This document shows positions 43,101-58,100 of a stretch of DNA of 64,000 nucleotides, one piece after another. Under the pieces are notes generated by a model that saw only the letters and a list, made by a program, of their open reading frames with translations, was not told where the DNA came from and did not search any database. The position numbers and the translations under genes are program-made. Each line of letters begins with the position of its first letter. Positions within the stretch are counted from its first letter, which is position 1. Source of the stretch: Ifrita kowaldi. Lineage: Eukaryota > Chordata > Aves > Passeriformes > Cinclosomatidae. The stretch spans positions 552,240 to 616,239 of the forward strand of contig VZRS01014304.1 of assembly GCA_013398055.1 (NCBI GenBank), read 5' to 3'.

Positions 43101-46100
43101 CACAGAATTTTCACTGATAGTTTTTCTTTTCTAATAGATAATTTCAAACTTTAAACTTCATCTGTTACTCATTTCAGACTTCATTTAACAACTGCTGAAT
43201 GGACGATTTTTTATCTATATGTTCAAAATAAATGTCAGGAATTTTCTCAGGGAAAAAAATGTGTACTGCACTGAATTGTTTATTAATTGAAGACAAAAAC
43301 AAATCTGAAGACCTTCAAAAAGTCAGGTAAGATTCATCTTACTAAATATAGGTGTCTTTGAAGTCAGCACTTCCTCTGACCAAGTGACCACAGGCTTCCA
43401 GTAGAATCAACTGAGAACCAGTCAAACCAATCCATGGAGTTGTGACAGCACAATTCACTGTAGCACCTAGTGTGAGCTAGGCCTAGACAGTGAAAAGTCA
43501 GTGAACTTTTGTTTCAGTAGAAGTAAAACAAAATAGGGCCAACCTCCTGTCCCTATTGACAAGACAGTATTTCTGTGCTGGAGTATAAGTCCAGCTGTGC
43601 AGCCAACCCGCTCAGCATCAAGAACTAAAACCATGCCCAGAACAAGTGGTGACTGCATGTTGCCATCCCACGGTGCTGAGGCTCTGGTTCTCCTGGGACA
43701 GCCCTGGAGCTAGGCAGGGACTGTTCCCCTAATTCTGTTACTGGAGTACCCCTGCCTGCCTTGTGCCTCTGTGATTCTTTGAGGGTGTGGAGATGGGATT
43801 CCATGAGCTGATGACTCTCCTGGGTTGGGTCTGAAAGCAGCCAGGACAAGGTATTTGGGCTCCCCCACCCACCACTGAGACACTCTTCTCACTTCTTTGC
43901 AGACAGCCTTTTTAATCACATAACACGACTTTTCTATGATGCCACTTACTGTACTGGTCCTCAAGGCTGTTTCCTGGACATGTTTTAAAAGTTTAATATC
44001 CAGAATGGGATTAAGGGGAGAATCATAAAATACTGTTGTCTAATAACCACAATATTTCCTGATGTTGATAATTTTGTATGATTGTATTAGAAATCTGATA
44101 ATTTGGTCAGCTGATTCTTCACTGTTTCTTTGTGCAGGTTTTTTTTTGCAGGAACTCGAATGCTTGAACAAAAGGTAATAAAAGTTTTATGATGTGCTAA
44201 TTTGCAAATTAAAACAAAAATATTTTTTAGATTAGTGCACTCCAGCTGTTTCTAATGCAAGATGTAACAGGGTTGACAAAAATTTTGGATTAGTCAATTC
44301 CTTTGATAATTGTCCAAAACGGAACCTAAATTATCATAGCCTATATAAAGAAAGACTTCTATTGCATGTAATTATTTATGCTTTCTTAAAAGCCGTATCT
44401 GTCAATTCTGTATATCAAGATATCTCACAGCAAAAAAGTGCCACAACTCTTGCCTCATGCAGCAGTATGCATTCGTCCAGCATTCCAGAATACTTACACA
44501 ATTGGTTTTTCCAGTCTGCTCCCCTGTGATCCCACTATTTCTCCCAGTGTACAAAACATCTGTCCCAAAAAATCCTGAAAAGCAATAACATAAAAACTCA
44601 GAATTCATATTTAAAGCAATGAAATTTGGTTTCCCATTTATCTGAGCTGTTCCCTACAGAAGAACAGATTCTGCTGAACACCACATCTTAGTAATAACTA
44701 TGCAATAATGAATCATGAACAGACTCACTACTACCTAGTTGACATAACAGTGGGTTACATTTACAGATGTAATTCTAAGGCACTACAGAATCATTACAGG
44801 GAGGATGTAACTGGAGATCAATGGCTAAAATGTCTTGTCTTTTCACTGCAAAGCACACACACAGCATTCCTTCTGCTATCCTCATTTCCTTTGCTCCAGG
44901 TTCTCAAAGGTTCTCTTACCAAAGCCTGCCTGTATTTATTTAAAAAACAAACAAACACTGAGAAGCCTCTGAATTCCACTCTTGCATCTCTGAATTTCAA
45001 AGTTACTATTTCATCACTCCCACTTCAAGACAACATGAGCATAGAAGGTTTCTTTTAACACTGAGACACAATCAAAACATGCTTCAATTTTTAGGACTCA
45101 AAAAAGCATCAACAAAATGCAGCATATCACATATCTGAAAAGGTATACATGTGTGTTTAAATATGCCCTTTGCAAGAGAAAAGTCCCATTAAAACTACAT
45201 TCATTAGCATTGTACGTGTTTTTACTCATAGCACAATCACTGTATTTGTCTCTATGTATCAATATTACAGTCAAAAGAAAATAAACATACTTAAGAAATG
45301 TAAGCATTTTAGCACAAGGAAGTATAATAGTGAGGAAGAACTTACATGTTTTGACAGGTTAGGACTCTTTGAGTCAACATCATAGCTTTGGGAAAAACAA
45401 AAAAAAATCAGAGTTGCCACATGACATATCTGAGGACAATTATGTAAAGAAACAAAAATTAAGCAATTCTTTCACCTATTTCCATGTGTGAAATTTACAC
45501 AAACAGATTTGTGAATGGAAGTTCCCCAGTAAGGAAGACAAACTGAGTCATCACATATTATAGGACTATGGTTCACTAGCTATTCAAAATTAAATCATTT
45601 CCAACAAAGTGGATGCTTTAAAGAGAAATTCTTCTGATATTCCTGTTTGAATAATGAAAGATGACAAAAAGCTGACCAAAAATTAAAAACTAACCCTAAA
45701 AAACAAACTTGTAAATTATTTTCTTACGTAATTTTTCATTTGAATAAGCAAATAGAAATAACAGACAATAAACTAAACTGCTTTTAGCAAGAGTTTGACT
45801 TGTTCTTTTGAGTTTATCATAATCTTAGTCTTGCTCCAACTAGAAAATGTCATAGTTTCCCTTCCACAATCAAGAGTTAAAAAAAAATACTCCCTGAATT
45901 TCAGAGAGATTGAAAAAAATAATATAAGAAATTCATAGAGGATTATTAATCTCTATATCTTAATAGTCTTCCATCTTTATCAGATAATCCAAGTAATATT
46001 TTTATCAAATAATCCATTCCAATTCAATACCAATGAACTGAAAATGTTTTTATCTGTTATTGCCCATCCCTTACTCCCCTGCACGTTCCTGTTCCCACTG

Positions 46101-49100
46101 CATGGAGTGCTATCACTTTGGTTGTGCTGCCACAACTGGTTGCTGAGATGCATCATGGACCAGATCACAAGTCAGGATGACAGGAATACCATAACATAGC
46201 TGGATGTGGTGCAGCACAGTCAAAACTTCAGAAACATATTTATAAAGAAAAAAAAAATCCTATAAATATCATTAATACTAGTTAAAGCCTCCAATTAAAA
46301 GCAAACTGTTTGGTGAAATTGAACAGAAAAACACAACTGATAATAATTTGACCTGAAGGACAGGTACAGAAGTAAAACAAAGAACTACTTCACTGGCAAA
46401 ATCACTAACAAAGTACCAGCTGTGAACAGAAAGAGGGCTGTGACATTGGTAGCTGTACATTTTAGGAGGGGGGTCATGCTCATTTATTGGAGCACCAAAT
46501 ATCAGAGATATACTTGCCACTTTATTTTTCTTTTCCTGCAAAAGATATGAATCATATAAGGAATTTCTTTGAAAAATAACACTTTGGCCAACAGTAATAC
46601 TCAATTTTGCCACAGAATTTAATATAGGAAACTTTATAAAGATTCAGAACTGGGGTTTTATCCATGAGTGGCTATATGAGATTCACATTCTTAACTCAAA
46701 GATATTTAATTTTTCATCTATCATTGTTACAGGGCAAATATGGCTATATGGTCACTTGCAGGCAAAGACATCAACAGCTGTCTTGAGTTCAGACTTGTCT
46801 GTTTGAGTTCAGAACAGACTTGTGTCCAGGCAACCCAGAACAGCAGCAGGAAGCAGTCAGGTCTTTCTGATAAGCCCAGAGAATGTGTGATATCTACAGC
46901 TTTTCATAAACAAACAAACAAGAGTCCAATTCCCTGACTACATAAAGAATTAAATAGGAGACACTGTATTCCCTTCCAGGCCCAAGTCCTTTCCAGACAG
47001 CACTTACCCAGAAGGTCTTTACAGACTCCCCTTTCTTTCCCTAGACTGAGCCTGGCTTTCCTCTTTTTCAGTTCATTTCCTTCACTTTTCTCTTTTATTG
47101 CATTGCCCCCTCCCCAAAAACTACATGCATCCTATGAAAAGCAAGAGGCAAACAAGTCCAGATTTCCACACAGCCCCCACTGTGTGGTTATTTCAGCAAT
47201 GTTTTATGTTTGGAGAAGGATCCTTTATTTCACAAACTGATTAGCTCTGACTTAAAACTTACTTAAAATAACCCACAATAGTTATACTCCACAAATTGAA
47301 TGGCATTAAACCCAACTTTTAAAATTACAAATAAAGTCTGCATCAGGCTTCCATTGTGAAAGTGGAAGAATTTGTACCTAGCCACCTCAAAGCACCCTGT
47401 AATCTTCCTGGCATTAAGTACTTCCTTTCATTCCTTGAAACAGGCAGTCTAGTACATCTTGCAAAGGAAACAAAAAGAAATAGGAAAAGAGTTCTTCAGC
47501 TAAAAAAGGATATGTAAAGAAAGTTTGTGGCCACTATGCCAAAACTGGCATGATGCAAAACTGCAGCAAAAATTATCTATGAGTGTTATTCATACTCTCT
47601 CTTAGGGCAAGGTTAAGAAAGAACTGCTAATAAAAGAGGATGAAAATTTTAAAAAACCAAGACAACCTTGACTATCACAACGACTGAAACAACCAGAATG
47701 GACTGAAATGCAAGGGATGACATGCAATGGTGACATGACCTGGTGACTGGACTCTCAATTCTGTTTTCCAAAGAATAAAGGTCAAGTCAAAACAATTCCA
47801 CCAGTGGAATGAAATTAGCACATCTGGAATAATGTCAAAAGCCATCTACTTCTAGAACAACTGCTGTTGTTTTAAAATCTTAAAATTTAGTATATTTAGA
47901 TACATAGTAAAGAAATTTTTGGCTCTGTACTACCTGTATTTTATTTCTGGACAGTATATTCATACCTGTTTTGCTGGCTATGCGGCAAGAATATTTTAAC
48001 TTTTTGACATCTTTTGCTTTCTAACTATTTTCTGAAAGTAATAATTGTAAGTATAATTGTACTTTGACTAGTTAACACCTGCCAATTTCTTAAAACTAGG
48101 TCATTATGATGTTACACATTTATTTCTGAGGAAGCAATGCTAAGCCAGTCATGTTTATTACATTAATTTATCCCATGTCAATAGATACCACCTTTCTCCA
48201 AGTTAATTTCATGTTGGACAAAACTTTACATGCTTACAGAGGCTGCAATCTTAGGGTCAGATTGTTAACTTACAAATCAAATCGCAGATTCTCTCTTTCT
48301 TCAAAGAAGTAGTCCATTATAAATTTTCTCACAAAATCTGGATTTAAAGTATTATCAATTACTTCTGTTCTTCCAAACTGTAAAAGAAAAGTGTAAGTTT
48401 AAGCTACATGCTATAAGGAAGTAGAATTAAGTAGACTGCCAATACCAGGAATATGTGAGGTATATGAGAGCCTGTAAAAACTTCTCTTAAACAGATGCCA
48501 TGAAAGAAAATGACTGCATCCACATGAATAGATCAGCTACCTGTGGATGAAGACAGAGTAGCAGAAGACCTCATATTTCAATATAGAGTGGTACACACCT
48601 TGTACTGTATGACCTAAACTGCATCAACATCAGCTCCCAAAGCCAATGAAAATCCACAAAAATTTGAATCAATAACAAAAATCCACTGTTTCCTGAAAAA
48701 AAGCCCACCAAAAAAACTCCAACCAAACACAACAGCAAGCAAAACCTTGCATATATTGTTTATTTCAGATAGCTTTAAATATTAGGGAACACAGTCCTTC
48801 CATTGCAAATGTATCATTTTCGCACTGTCCATCTCCTGTTTCACCTCAGTTCATCTCTCCCTCCATTGCTCCTCTCTCTGAGCTTTTGGCAAAATGCCTT
48901 TTCTTTCTTGGTGTTTATAGAAGTGCCTCAGCTCTTGTCAAGCTGAAAATATTTTTATTTTAAAAAATTCAAACCTTAGCCCAGAGCAACCTGGTCTGAC
49001 TTTGCAGACGGCTTTTCACGGATCAGAAGGGTGACCAAGACACAGCAGATGAACAGGAGGCTGGATAACACATAGGTTCCTTTCTCTTAAATTATTCCAT

Positions 49101-52100
49101 GATTATCATATTTCATATATCATGGGTTTAAATTTTATAGCTCAGTTAGAAATAGAACTATGTATGAATCCAAAGGAAAAGTTATTTCAAAAGATAAAGA
49201 AGTTATAAAATGGCAGCTAAGCATCAGTTTTAATTTTTTAAAATAATAAAACATCATAAATTTATAAGTACTTTCAATTCTGCATTTTTTTCAATAAACA
49301 ATATTTCATTTTACACTACAACCATGTTACCCTTGGGAAATCTGCCAGACTTGATTTACAATGTATTACAGAGGTGTATCAGTGACCAAAGATAAATATG
49401 CAATGTGCTGATGATCAAATCACACAGAGACCAGAAAAGGCCTAACTGAATACCCATTACACTGTCACCTTGATCTCTCATCAATTATACTTAGATTGTT
49501 ACAAAACTCAAGAGACTGAATTCAGTGGCACTACTGACTTTTCTTTCAATTATTTTAAATTACTGGTTTGGGTTTTAGTTGAGGCTTCAGGTTTTTTGTC
49601 TGTTTACTTTTTTTACATGGGCTACTCAAACGATTCCTTCACATATGTTTGGACTCAATGATCTTAAAGGCCTTTTCCAACTTAGATGGTTCTATGACTC
49701 TATGATTAATCTACTACAACTAATTACTTAACTGACAAATTACTAATAGAATTTACCTTACTTATGACATTAAAATGCTGTTCTCTAAAAATCACTAGCC
49801 TATACTTTTCAGCTAAATTAAGCACCTTTTAAAATCTGTTTTCCCAATTACCTACAGCCTTTTTAAGCAGAAGAGGTTATTTCCATAATCCAGTCACTTA
49901 TGACTAATAACATAGCTACTGATTAATTATTTCTCCACATGGCCTACTTTCCCCACTAACAACTGTGTAAAGCTAAAATCTTCTCATGGCCAAGAAGCAA
50001 AAACCTTCAGAAATACTATCCGGGAGAGTAAGAGAATCAAAGTAACTATTTAAAAGGACTAATCTTCTACCTACCACCTCAATTGTTTTACTGCTGGTAT
50101 AAATATAACATGCCACAACACATAAAGCACAATCCTGACTAAGCCCCTCCACAAGGCCAACCTCTAAATTTTGACTGTTGTAACAGATACTAAGAATGGA
50201 TTCCACTCACAGAACTTTACATCTGACATAGTCAAAAGTTTAGACTTTTGATCATCTCTTGGAGGCATTTATATAGAATGATTCATCTGATCTAATGCAG
50301 ACATCTAAATTAGGTCTGGTGAACTGCCCTCAGGATGTTATTTTTTTCCATTAACTGTAAACATAAAACTGAGTTGCAAATATTTATACCTGAACCTCCT
50401 GGTAGACAAGATTAGGATAATTATGATTTAAAATAAAAAACTCCGATTTTCTAGCAACTGCAATGTTGAAAGCCTGTTTTAATGCCTGTAGTTCCTAAAC
50501 TTCCTCTTTATTTATACGTACTTCTAGGTAAGATTATATTATAATCCTACCATCAGGACAATTATAATATTAAAATTGGTAAGTACTTGTTTTAACAGCT
50601 ACACAAGAGAAGTACGAAAATTCCACAAAGTTACATATGAACTTTAGACAATAATAAAAGCCAAAATTTTGAAAAAATCCTCTTAACCCTGGACCAGAAG
50701 CGGACCCAAATGCTTGAGTGATGACCTAAGCTTGACAACCAAACCGTCCCAAGCCACCTAGACACCTGAATGACTTCAGAACCTGCTGTTTTCACAGTTT
50801 GCTGTCCTGACATTTAGAACCCTGTGCATGCCCACTATATCTGCTAATATAACTATGATTAGTGAATTCCCATTTTCAGTCCCTAAACTGACATTTCTTC
50901 ATACAAATAATCAGAGGAATGTGATCCAGTGTGATACTGAATGTCTAGTACGCACTTCAGAACAACAGAAAGCAGCAATTTAGCTAAAAACTACAAATTA
51001 AATAGGTACAGCATTTCATGCATTGCACAGTCACATGAGCTTTTCCCCAAGCATGAGAAAAATTCAATTCTCTCTTCTTGACAAGACTGAAACCCACATC
51101 CACCATGTTTCAGCAAAGCAGTCTGGCCAACTGGCAAGGACACCAAATATAAGAGAAGAGGTCTGTTTTCTGTATCCCTGGTCACCTCCCACTGGAAATT
51201 TTACACAGTATAATCACAGAAAATATCAGTTCTGAAAACAACAGTATCAGACCTCCTCTCTTTTACAGGGAAAACCAGTAAGACAGTACATTCCACTCTT
51301 GGCTCTATTATTAAAGCCCACAGCCACACAGCGATCCACTTGTAGTGAAGAACAGCTCAACCAATCCTCTCTGAAGGCAGGTAAATAGTGTATTTTATCA
51401 GTAGAAAGATGACCACCCTTTTCCCCAATGTTATCAGTTCTTTCAAAGAGTAACAACAGGGTAGAAAAATTAGATTACTAAGAACTGGGACAGAGTTCCA
51501 GGCTATAAATGTTGATCTGCTGCAGGTATCCAATTCTGAGGTACTTGATTTAGTCTCTTAAGACATATCTCTCCAGTATTTACACACATAGATAAGAAGA
51601 TAAAGTCCAACCTATGCATAATATCCTCCCTCCCTTGTCGCCTAGTGTACACTCCATTCAGCAGCATCTAACTTCTCTGAAACACTACACAAGCAAAGGT
51701 AGATCTTTATCACAACTACAGACTAATTTTGCTGATGCTGACGATCACCACAGCTCAGTCCTTCCATAGATCTTGTATTGTTTCAGTGTCTTCCTCTCTT
51801 GAGAGCCACAAACCTTATCCAAATGAACAACTAAGTCTGGTTTAATTTATCTGAGGAAGACTGTAAAATGGGAAACTCATGTATTTTCTCTATTATTTTC
51901 CCCTTTTGATGGAAATATGTGATACAGCTATGGAAACTGAGATCAGTGTGGCAATGTTTTAAGTGTTTTCCTAGTCCATAGGACTCCCATAAGCCAAGCA
52001 TGGCATTCAAGAGGCTATGACGTGACCTCTTCTGCTAGAGCAACTCACCAGCCTTAAATATACCCAAAAGGTTTATACATCTATGAATACACATCTTACC

Positions 52101-55100
52101 TCTCTCCATTCTTTGTTTCCAATTGCTTGTGTGTACAAAACACAGACTGTGAAAAAGAAAAAAAAGCTTGGTTATTTTCAAACTTTAACATATCCTTCAA
52201 TGAAGCAAACTAATTTTGTAGTCTCTTGTGATGTGGAAGTCAGTAACTAGGACAATCAAACAGTAATGTTTTCCCTCAACTGTCAGCAAGCCTAACCAGA
52301 CTGGTGACAATATGGTCTAGTTGTTGCAGAAATAAGCTAATAAATGGAGTGCCTTAAAATGGGAGGCAGCGCTTACGCTCAACCTCCAGCAAAGCACTTG
52401 ACAATCTTTAAAGGCAAAACTGGATAAAAGCAGGTCTTCTTTAAATGTGGATGGTCAGGCTATTCTAGATAACCTAATGCACAACTACCTTAAAATAGAC
52501 TTCCTTCAAGAGAGAAGAAAATTAAAATTAAAAAAAACAAGTGAGGACCCCACTGAAAAGAAACAGGGGAAATAGAACCAGAAAAAGGAAAAACAAAAGA
52601 CTTTTCAGGTTTTCTTCCTTTAATTTTACTTCAAATTATTTATATATATTTAAGCATCTCATATATGCATACTTTATTTTTTTAAACTAAAGCCTGACAA
52701 AAAAATAGAATTAATTGAATTTGTTGACCTAAATTGATTCTGAAAGACCAAGCAAAACAATCCCACAGGTGTCACTCAGGCCTGTACTTCCAGTACAGCA
52801 CTCACTACACATTAAGCTGCAGCTTTCATCACAGGAACTGGTGACAGCGGGTACAGTGATCATTACCAGGTCTTTTAAACACTATTTTAAGTACAGATCA
52901 TTTGCACTGAAAGAGCACTATAAACCTTATTTTCCACAGTCATGGACAAGTTGCAAGTAACTACCATAAAGCAATTTTTACCTGAAACTCCTCTTCAACC
53001 CCTTTCTAAACAACAGAAATACAGGTATTTGAACACTTCTTTCCTCAACAAATTCTTTTCCTGTGCCAATCATTATTTTTCAAAAGAAAGTTAAAAATAT
53101 TACTCTTTTAGGTTGCAGCCTCAAACAACAAAAGTAGAGGTCTGATTTTGTTCTCAGTGAAGCCAGAATGATCAACGGACCAAAGCAGAAATGAAGTCAA
53201 CCTTCTAACTACATTTTCTTCTTACTTGAAATGCATTTTCTCCACACCAAAAAAAAAAACCCCTTAGGCAGCAGCAAATACGAGGAGAAACAGAAAAAAG
53301 CAATTTCACTATTTTAGCTCACAGAGAAGCTCAAAGTTAACACTTTTATTTTTTAAATAAGATGTCTTGTATACGAAAAAAGCTTTTACAAAAAAAAATT
53401 CCAAATAATTCTCAGGAGATGTCTTTCTCCATTTAATCTAAATAAACTCTTGGCAATTGTGTGCCTACCTTTGGTTACTGCTTACAGCAGACTGAATCCA
53501 AACCAAAAAGCCTATTTTTATAACACTCTCTGGAGTAGGCTGCTGCAGAGTACTACAGGAAGAATGAACTGAAATGGGAAAATGTGAGAAAACAGAATGA
53601 AATAGAAGCTAAGAAATCAGCTAAAGAAAGTTATGTTACTGAACTTCTGACTACCCTTTACATCTAGAATTACAGAATCACATAATATCCTGAGCTGGAA
53701 GGGACCCAGCTGGAAGGGATCCATCAGGATCATCAAAGTCCAACTCCTGGCCCTGCACAGGACACCCCAAGAGTAACTCCGTGTGCCTGAGAGCATTGTC
53801 CAAACACTTCTAGAACTCTGTCAGGCTGGTGCTGTGACTGCTGCCCTGGGGAGCTGTTCCAGTGCCCAACCACCCTCTGGGTAAAGAACCTTTTTCTAAT
53901 ATCCAACCTAAGCCTCCCCTGACACAACTTCAGGTCACTATCTCAGGTCCTGTCACTGGTCACCACAGAGAAGAGATCAGAGGAAGTTGTGGATTGCAAC
54001 AAGGTCTTCCCCTCTAGGCTGCAGATGTAGCCACTATTTTAAATACAATAAAAATATAGACTAATAAGCAATCATCTCATGCAATATTTTATTGTAAGGA
54101 TGCAAGTCTGACAGGGATACACACACATGTGCATCTCAAACTGACATTTCAAAAAAAAGTCAGCCCTAATGAATGCTATAGAAAAGACATATATTCCAGT
54201 CTTTCTGATAAATACTTTGTAAATTCAGAATAATTTTTAAAATTCTTCTATCTTTCCTCTAAAACTCACCCCATAAATTTTAGGAAACTAACCATGATAC
54301 TGGTCTCCATCAATGTTGAGATTCACTATCTCTAAAGGCTCTTGGAAAGAGTTTTGTAAAGATCCTGACACACTAATTGCAATGATCAAAAACTTTGTCA
54401 AAGTCATATCCAGCTGGAGAAATGCAGATAAATATGGTAAAGTTGATCTAAAGCACTTGAAATGCTCAAACCACAGATTAAGGGGTTTATGAAGCAACCA
54501 ATTTTTAAAGCTAGAACAGTTAACAGCATTGCCATGTGGGAGAAGAAGGAATAAAGTGGGATAAACGATATTTCAAAAGCCGTCATACCATCCTAAGGTA
54601 GAGCTGAAAAAATAGTTTTTCTCTCATCATCTCAAAAACTGAGGGAGCAATGAGAAAGTTCAGAGCAGCACACTGATGAAGGGTAACTGAGAAACCCTTT
54701 TGAAAGGCTTTGCCATATGAGCTCTTCCAAGAGAAGATACACCTACATCTATAGTAAGGAATATTAATATTTAGTAATTTTTAACTCTGGACACTGACAC
54801 CACAATGTCACATTCAAGGTAAATTTAATTAAATCTTACAATGAAGAAGAGGGTGGAAAAGTCAAGAGTTATTACTCTGTTGTAGATACAGCTCCCAAAA
54901 TATTATAGATTGTTAAAGCCTGCACCTTCCTATTTTCCCAGACAGACTGGGCCTCCCTCATCTGCTCTGGTCCTTTCCCCTTCAATGCATATATGCTTAT
55001 CCTTTAGCCTGGCAACTGCTCTTACACCAACATTCCCCATCCCAGTTTTCCCAAACATAACAACACATCTATTCCATTTCAAGGAAGACTTACCCCCAAT

Positions 55101-58100
55101 AAAGCTGACCTTTTCCCCATGCTACCTAAACCTTTTCATGGTACCAGCTCTAGCAGGGCACCCTACTCTTCACCAACCAGCTTTTATACCTTCTAGGCAG
55201 AGCTGCCCTAAGGTCCCTTTGTCCCAGCTGCTAAGAGATTCTTCTTGTTACTATCCTCCATGGGGAGATTCCCCAGGGAAGAGTTTCTATGTCTTCAGTC
55301 TTTCCTACTGGACTCTTTTGATGATCCATACTCAGGAGCCACAGGGTTCCACAGCAGGACATTCCATCCCGACTGTGCTGCTGCCAGCACAGCTCTGCAG
55401 GCCTCAGCTTGAGTTGTCAGAGCATGGGAAGAAAACAATTCTGCCCCTCATTAGACAGAAGAAACATGCCAAAATCATTAATCTGTGTCTTCTCTGTAGG
55501 TCTTATTCCTGCCTCTTCAGGGAAGCATGACTTTAGCTCAGCTGTCTAGAAGAAAATAAAAAATACAACAAAACCTGTAGATTTAAAAAGAAATATTCCT
55601 AGAAAAAATGGTCTCCAAACTGGGAGAGCAGAATGGCCCAAATGCTACAGTAAATCAGTATATATGACTTGCTTTGATTCCACTGAGCAGAAAGCACAGT
55701 CAGTAAGAGGCTTTGTATTGTTTAGAATACTTCATGAACAAGGGCTATCCAAGCCTGTCCCATCTATATCTACTATCTCTACTCTACAGTTATTTCTGTC
55801 ACTTGCCTCTAGGGAAGCAAAGTGACAGATTCCTCTTGGCATGAATATTCTAGATTGCAGGGAAGTGGTCAGAACTGGAATACTGAGTAGCAATTACAGT
55901 ATCAAAAAAAGGCCAAGCATATCTCCTAAGAGAACCAGAGAAATCACAAGTTCCTTTTTAATTTCAGGAGAAGGCTGTTTATATTCACATGGAAGTCAGC
56001 TACATTCATGTGTGTCCCTCTGAGAGAAAGACCAAGAAGATAAAATTGGATTTGCACTAGCAGTATGATGCTTAGATAAAAGCATTGGAGTATGAAAAGC
56101 ATATTAGAACTGGCCTAGCCAAATGCAATGAGACCTCAACCTAGAGAATGACTCCACATGGTTCTATCGTGTATGAGACCAAATGGCTGCAAATTCAGTG
56201 GCTGTAAAAGTGGATCTTGGGAGAGTGGAAGGATGCTGGTTTTGACACCTTTTTAGCTACAGAATAAAGTTACTGTATACAGACCAGCCTACGAATGGCC
56301 TTTGTACAAGTGAACAGACATTGAGGAAAGTTGTCCTGCTGTACTTCCAGATACAAAAGGACAAGAACCTTTTATACTACTCCCCCATTTTACAGCAGGG
56401 CCATATCTCTGTGCCCAACTAAGGAACAGTACAAGCAAACAAACTAAACTGGCTAGTAAAAAAACCTGCAGAGTACTAAAACTGGATGTACACTGTTTGG
56501 AGAGTACCCAAAATCAAAGCTGCTCTGACAAGTAATTTCTTGAGTGCAAATACAGTATGAGCACTTCATACTGAACCAACAGTTTCCCTCTCCCCTCTTC
56601 ACCAAGGACAGTATTACTGCACTGCATGGTTTTATACTGCTAACCTGTGGCAGACAGGCCTGATTGGCAGCATAACTGGGTACTCACAGCTGGAGACCAG
56701 ATCTCTAAAGCACACCACCAACTTGAGCGCTTTAAATAAGCTATTTACTATATTATTATTTACTATATTTACTATAACTGAAAAAGCAGTATGTTGCAAA
56801 TTGATAAGCAAGTTTATGATACTTTAAAAATATTTCCATGTACTCTAAGTCCATTAAAAAAAATACCATCAGTTTACTTCTCAGAAACATTTTAAAATAG
56901 ATACAAAGATTTCTTTTGATTTTCCTGCCACTTTGTTTCCATGTTTTCCCCAGAAGGGGTCACCCACCAGCCACGATCACTTTGGTTCGCCCACCGGGGC
57001 GTTCTTGGGCTTTGCACAGGCTACAGAGCCTCTGGAGGTGCTGCCCTTTGCATGGAGCATCTCCAGCACACATGTGGCTCTGGCAGTAACTTCAGCAGCT
57101 CTGTCTCTGGCTCACAACTGCTGACACTTTTTTGCTGGGATACGCTTGAGCAGGGCACTGTGTGCTCCCCTGGCTGGCAGCAGTTCTGGCAGGCAAGCGC
57201 TCCTGCCGTGGTTTTCAGAGGTGACTGGAATCAGCTGTGACTGTCACAGGGTGGGTGGTGCATGGCCTTCTCCTGCACAGGTCACACCGCAGCCCCCTGC
57301 CACTCAAACCCTGCAATTTATGCCAAATAGAGCTCCCTAGCTGATAGAAACTCAAAGCACTTGTCTTTAATAATATCTGAGCTTAAAAACTGTAGACACC
57401 TTATCACCTTTGCCAATATGAGAGCTCTCCAAATTCATTACGGGCAATAGGTCACTGAGCACTCTTCGAAACAGTTTAACTGAGGGTCTTCTTTCACAGA
57501 ATTGTTAGGGACCTCTGAAGATCATCTAATCCAACCCCCAACTAATTTTTACTATTTTTTAGCCAACTAAAAATGTTTATTAATACGCAAAACACTCAGT
57601 TTTGTTTCTGTCTGATCTCCCTACACCACAGGCAAGGTACAGCCTATGTCTCCTAGTTTGTTGGTTTTTTTTTTTTAAAAAGCTTTATAGGTTAGAAATG
57701 TCAAAGGTACTCCTAACTTCTTGCAATTTTTTACCCAGGAAGTAGAAGCTTTTCCCTTCAAAAGTGTATTGCGGAATCTCTCTCAAGAAATTTTTGATGC
57801 AGAATGGAAACATATACTCTACCAAAAGCATTCAAATGTTTCATACTGCTATATGACACAGTATTCAAATATCAGGACATGGTTGCATGTCCAGACAAGT
57901 ATATGTGTCTTGGGTTATTTCCAATGCCAGTAAGCACAACATGTGGTATCCTAAGGAAGAAAAACACAGGTCTAAAAAAAGAAATTGAACTTACAGATAA
58001 AAGCAAATGGAGAGCTGTAGGGGAGACAGGATGACATCACAACCTAAGGACTGGTCTATTAGCACTACAGAACTCCTTTGATAAACGTTACCAGAAAAGA

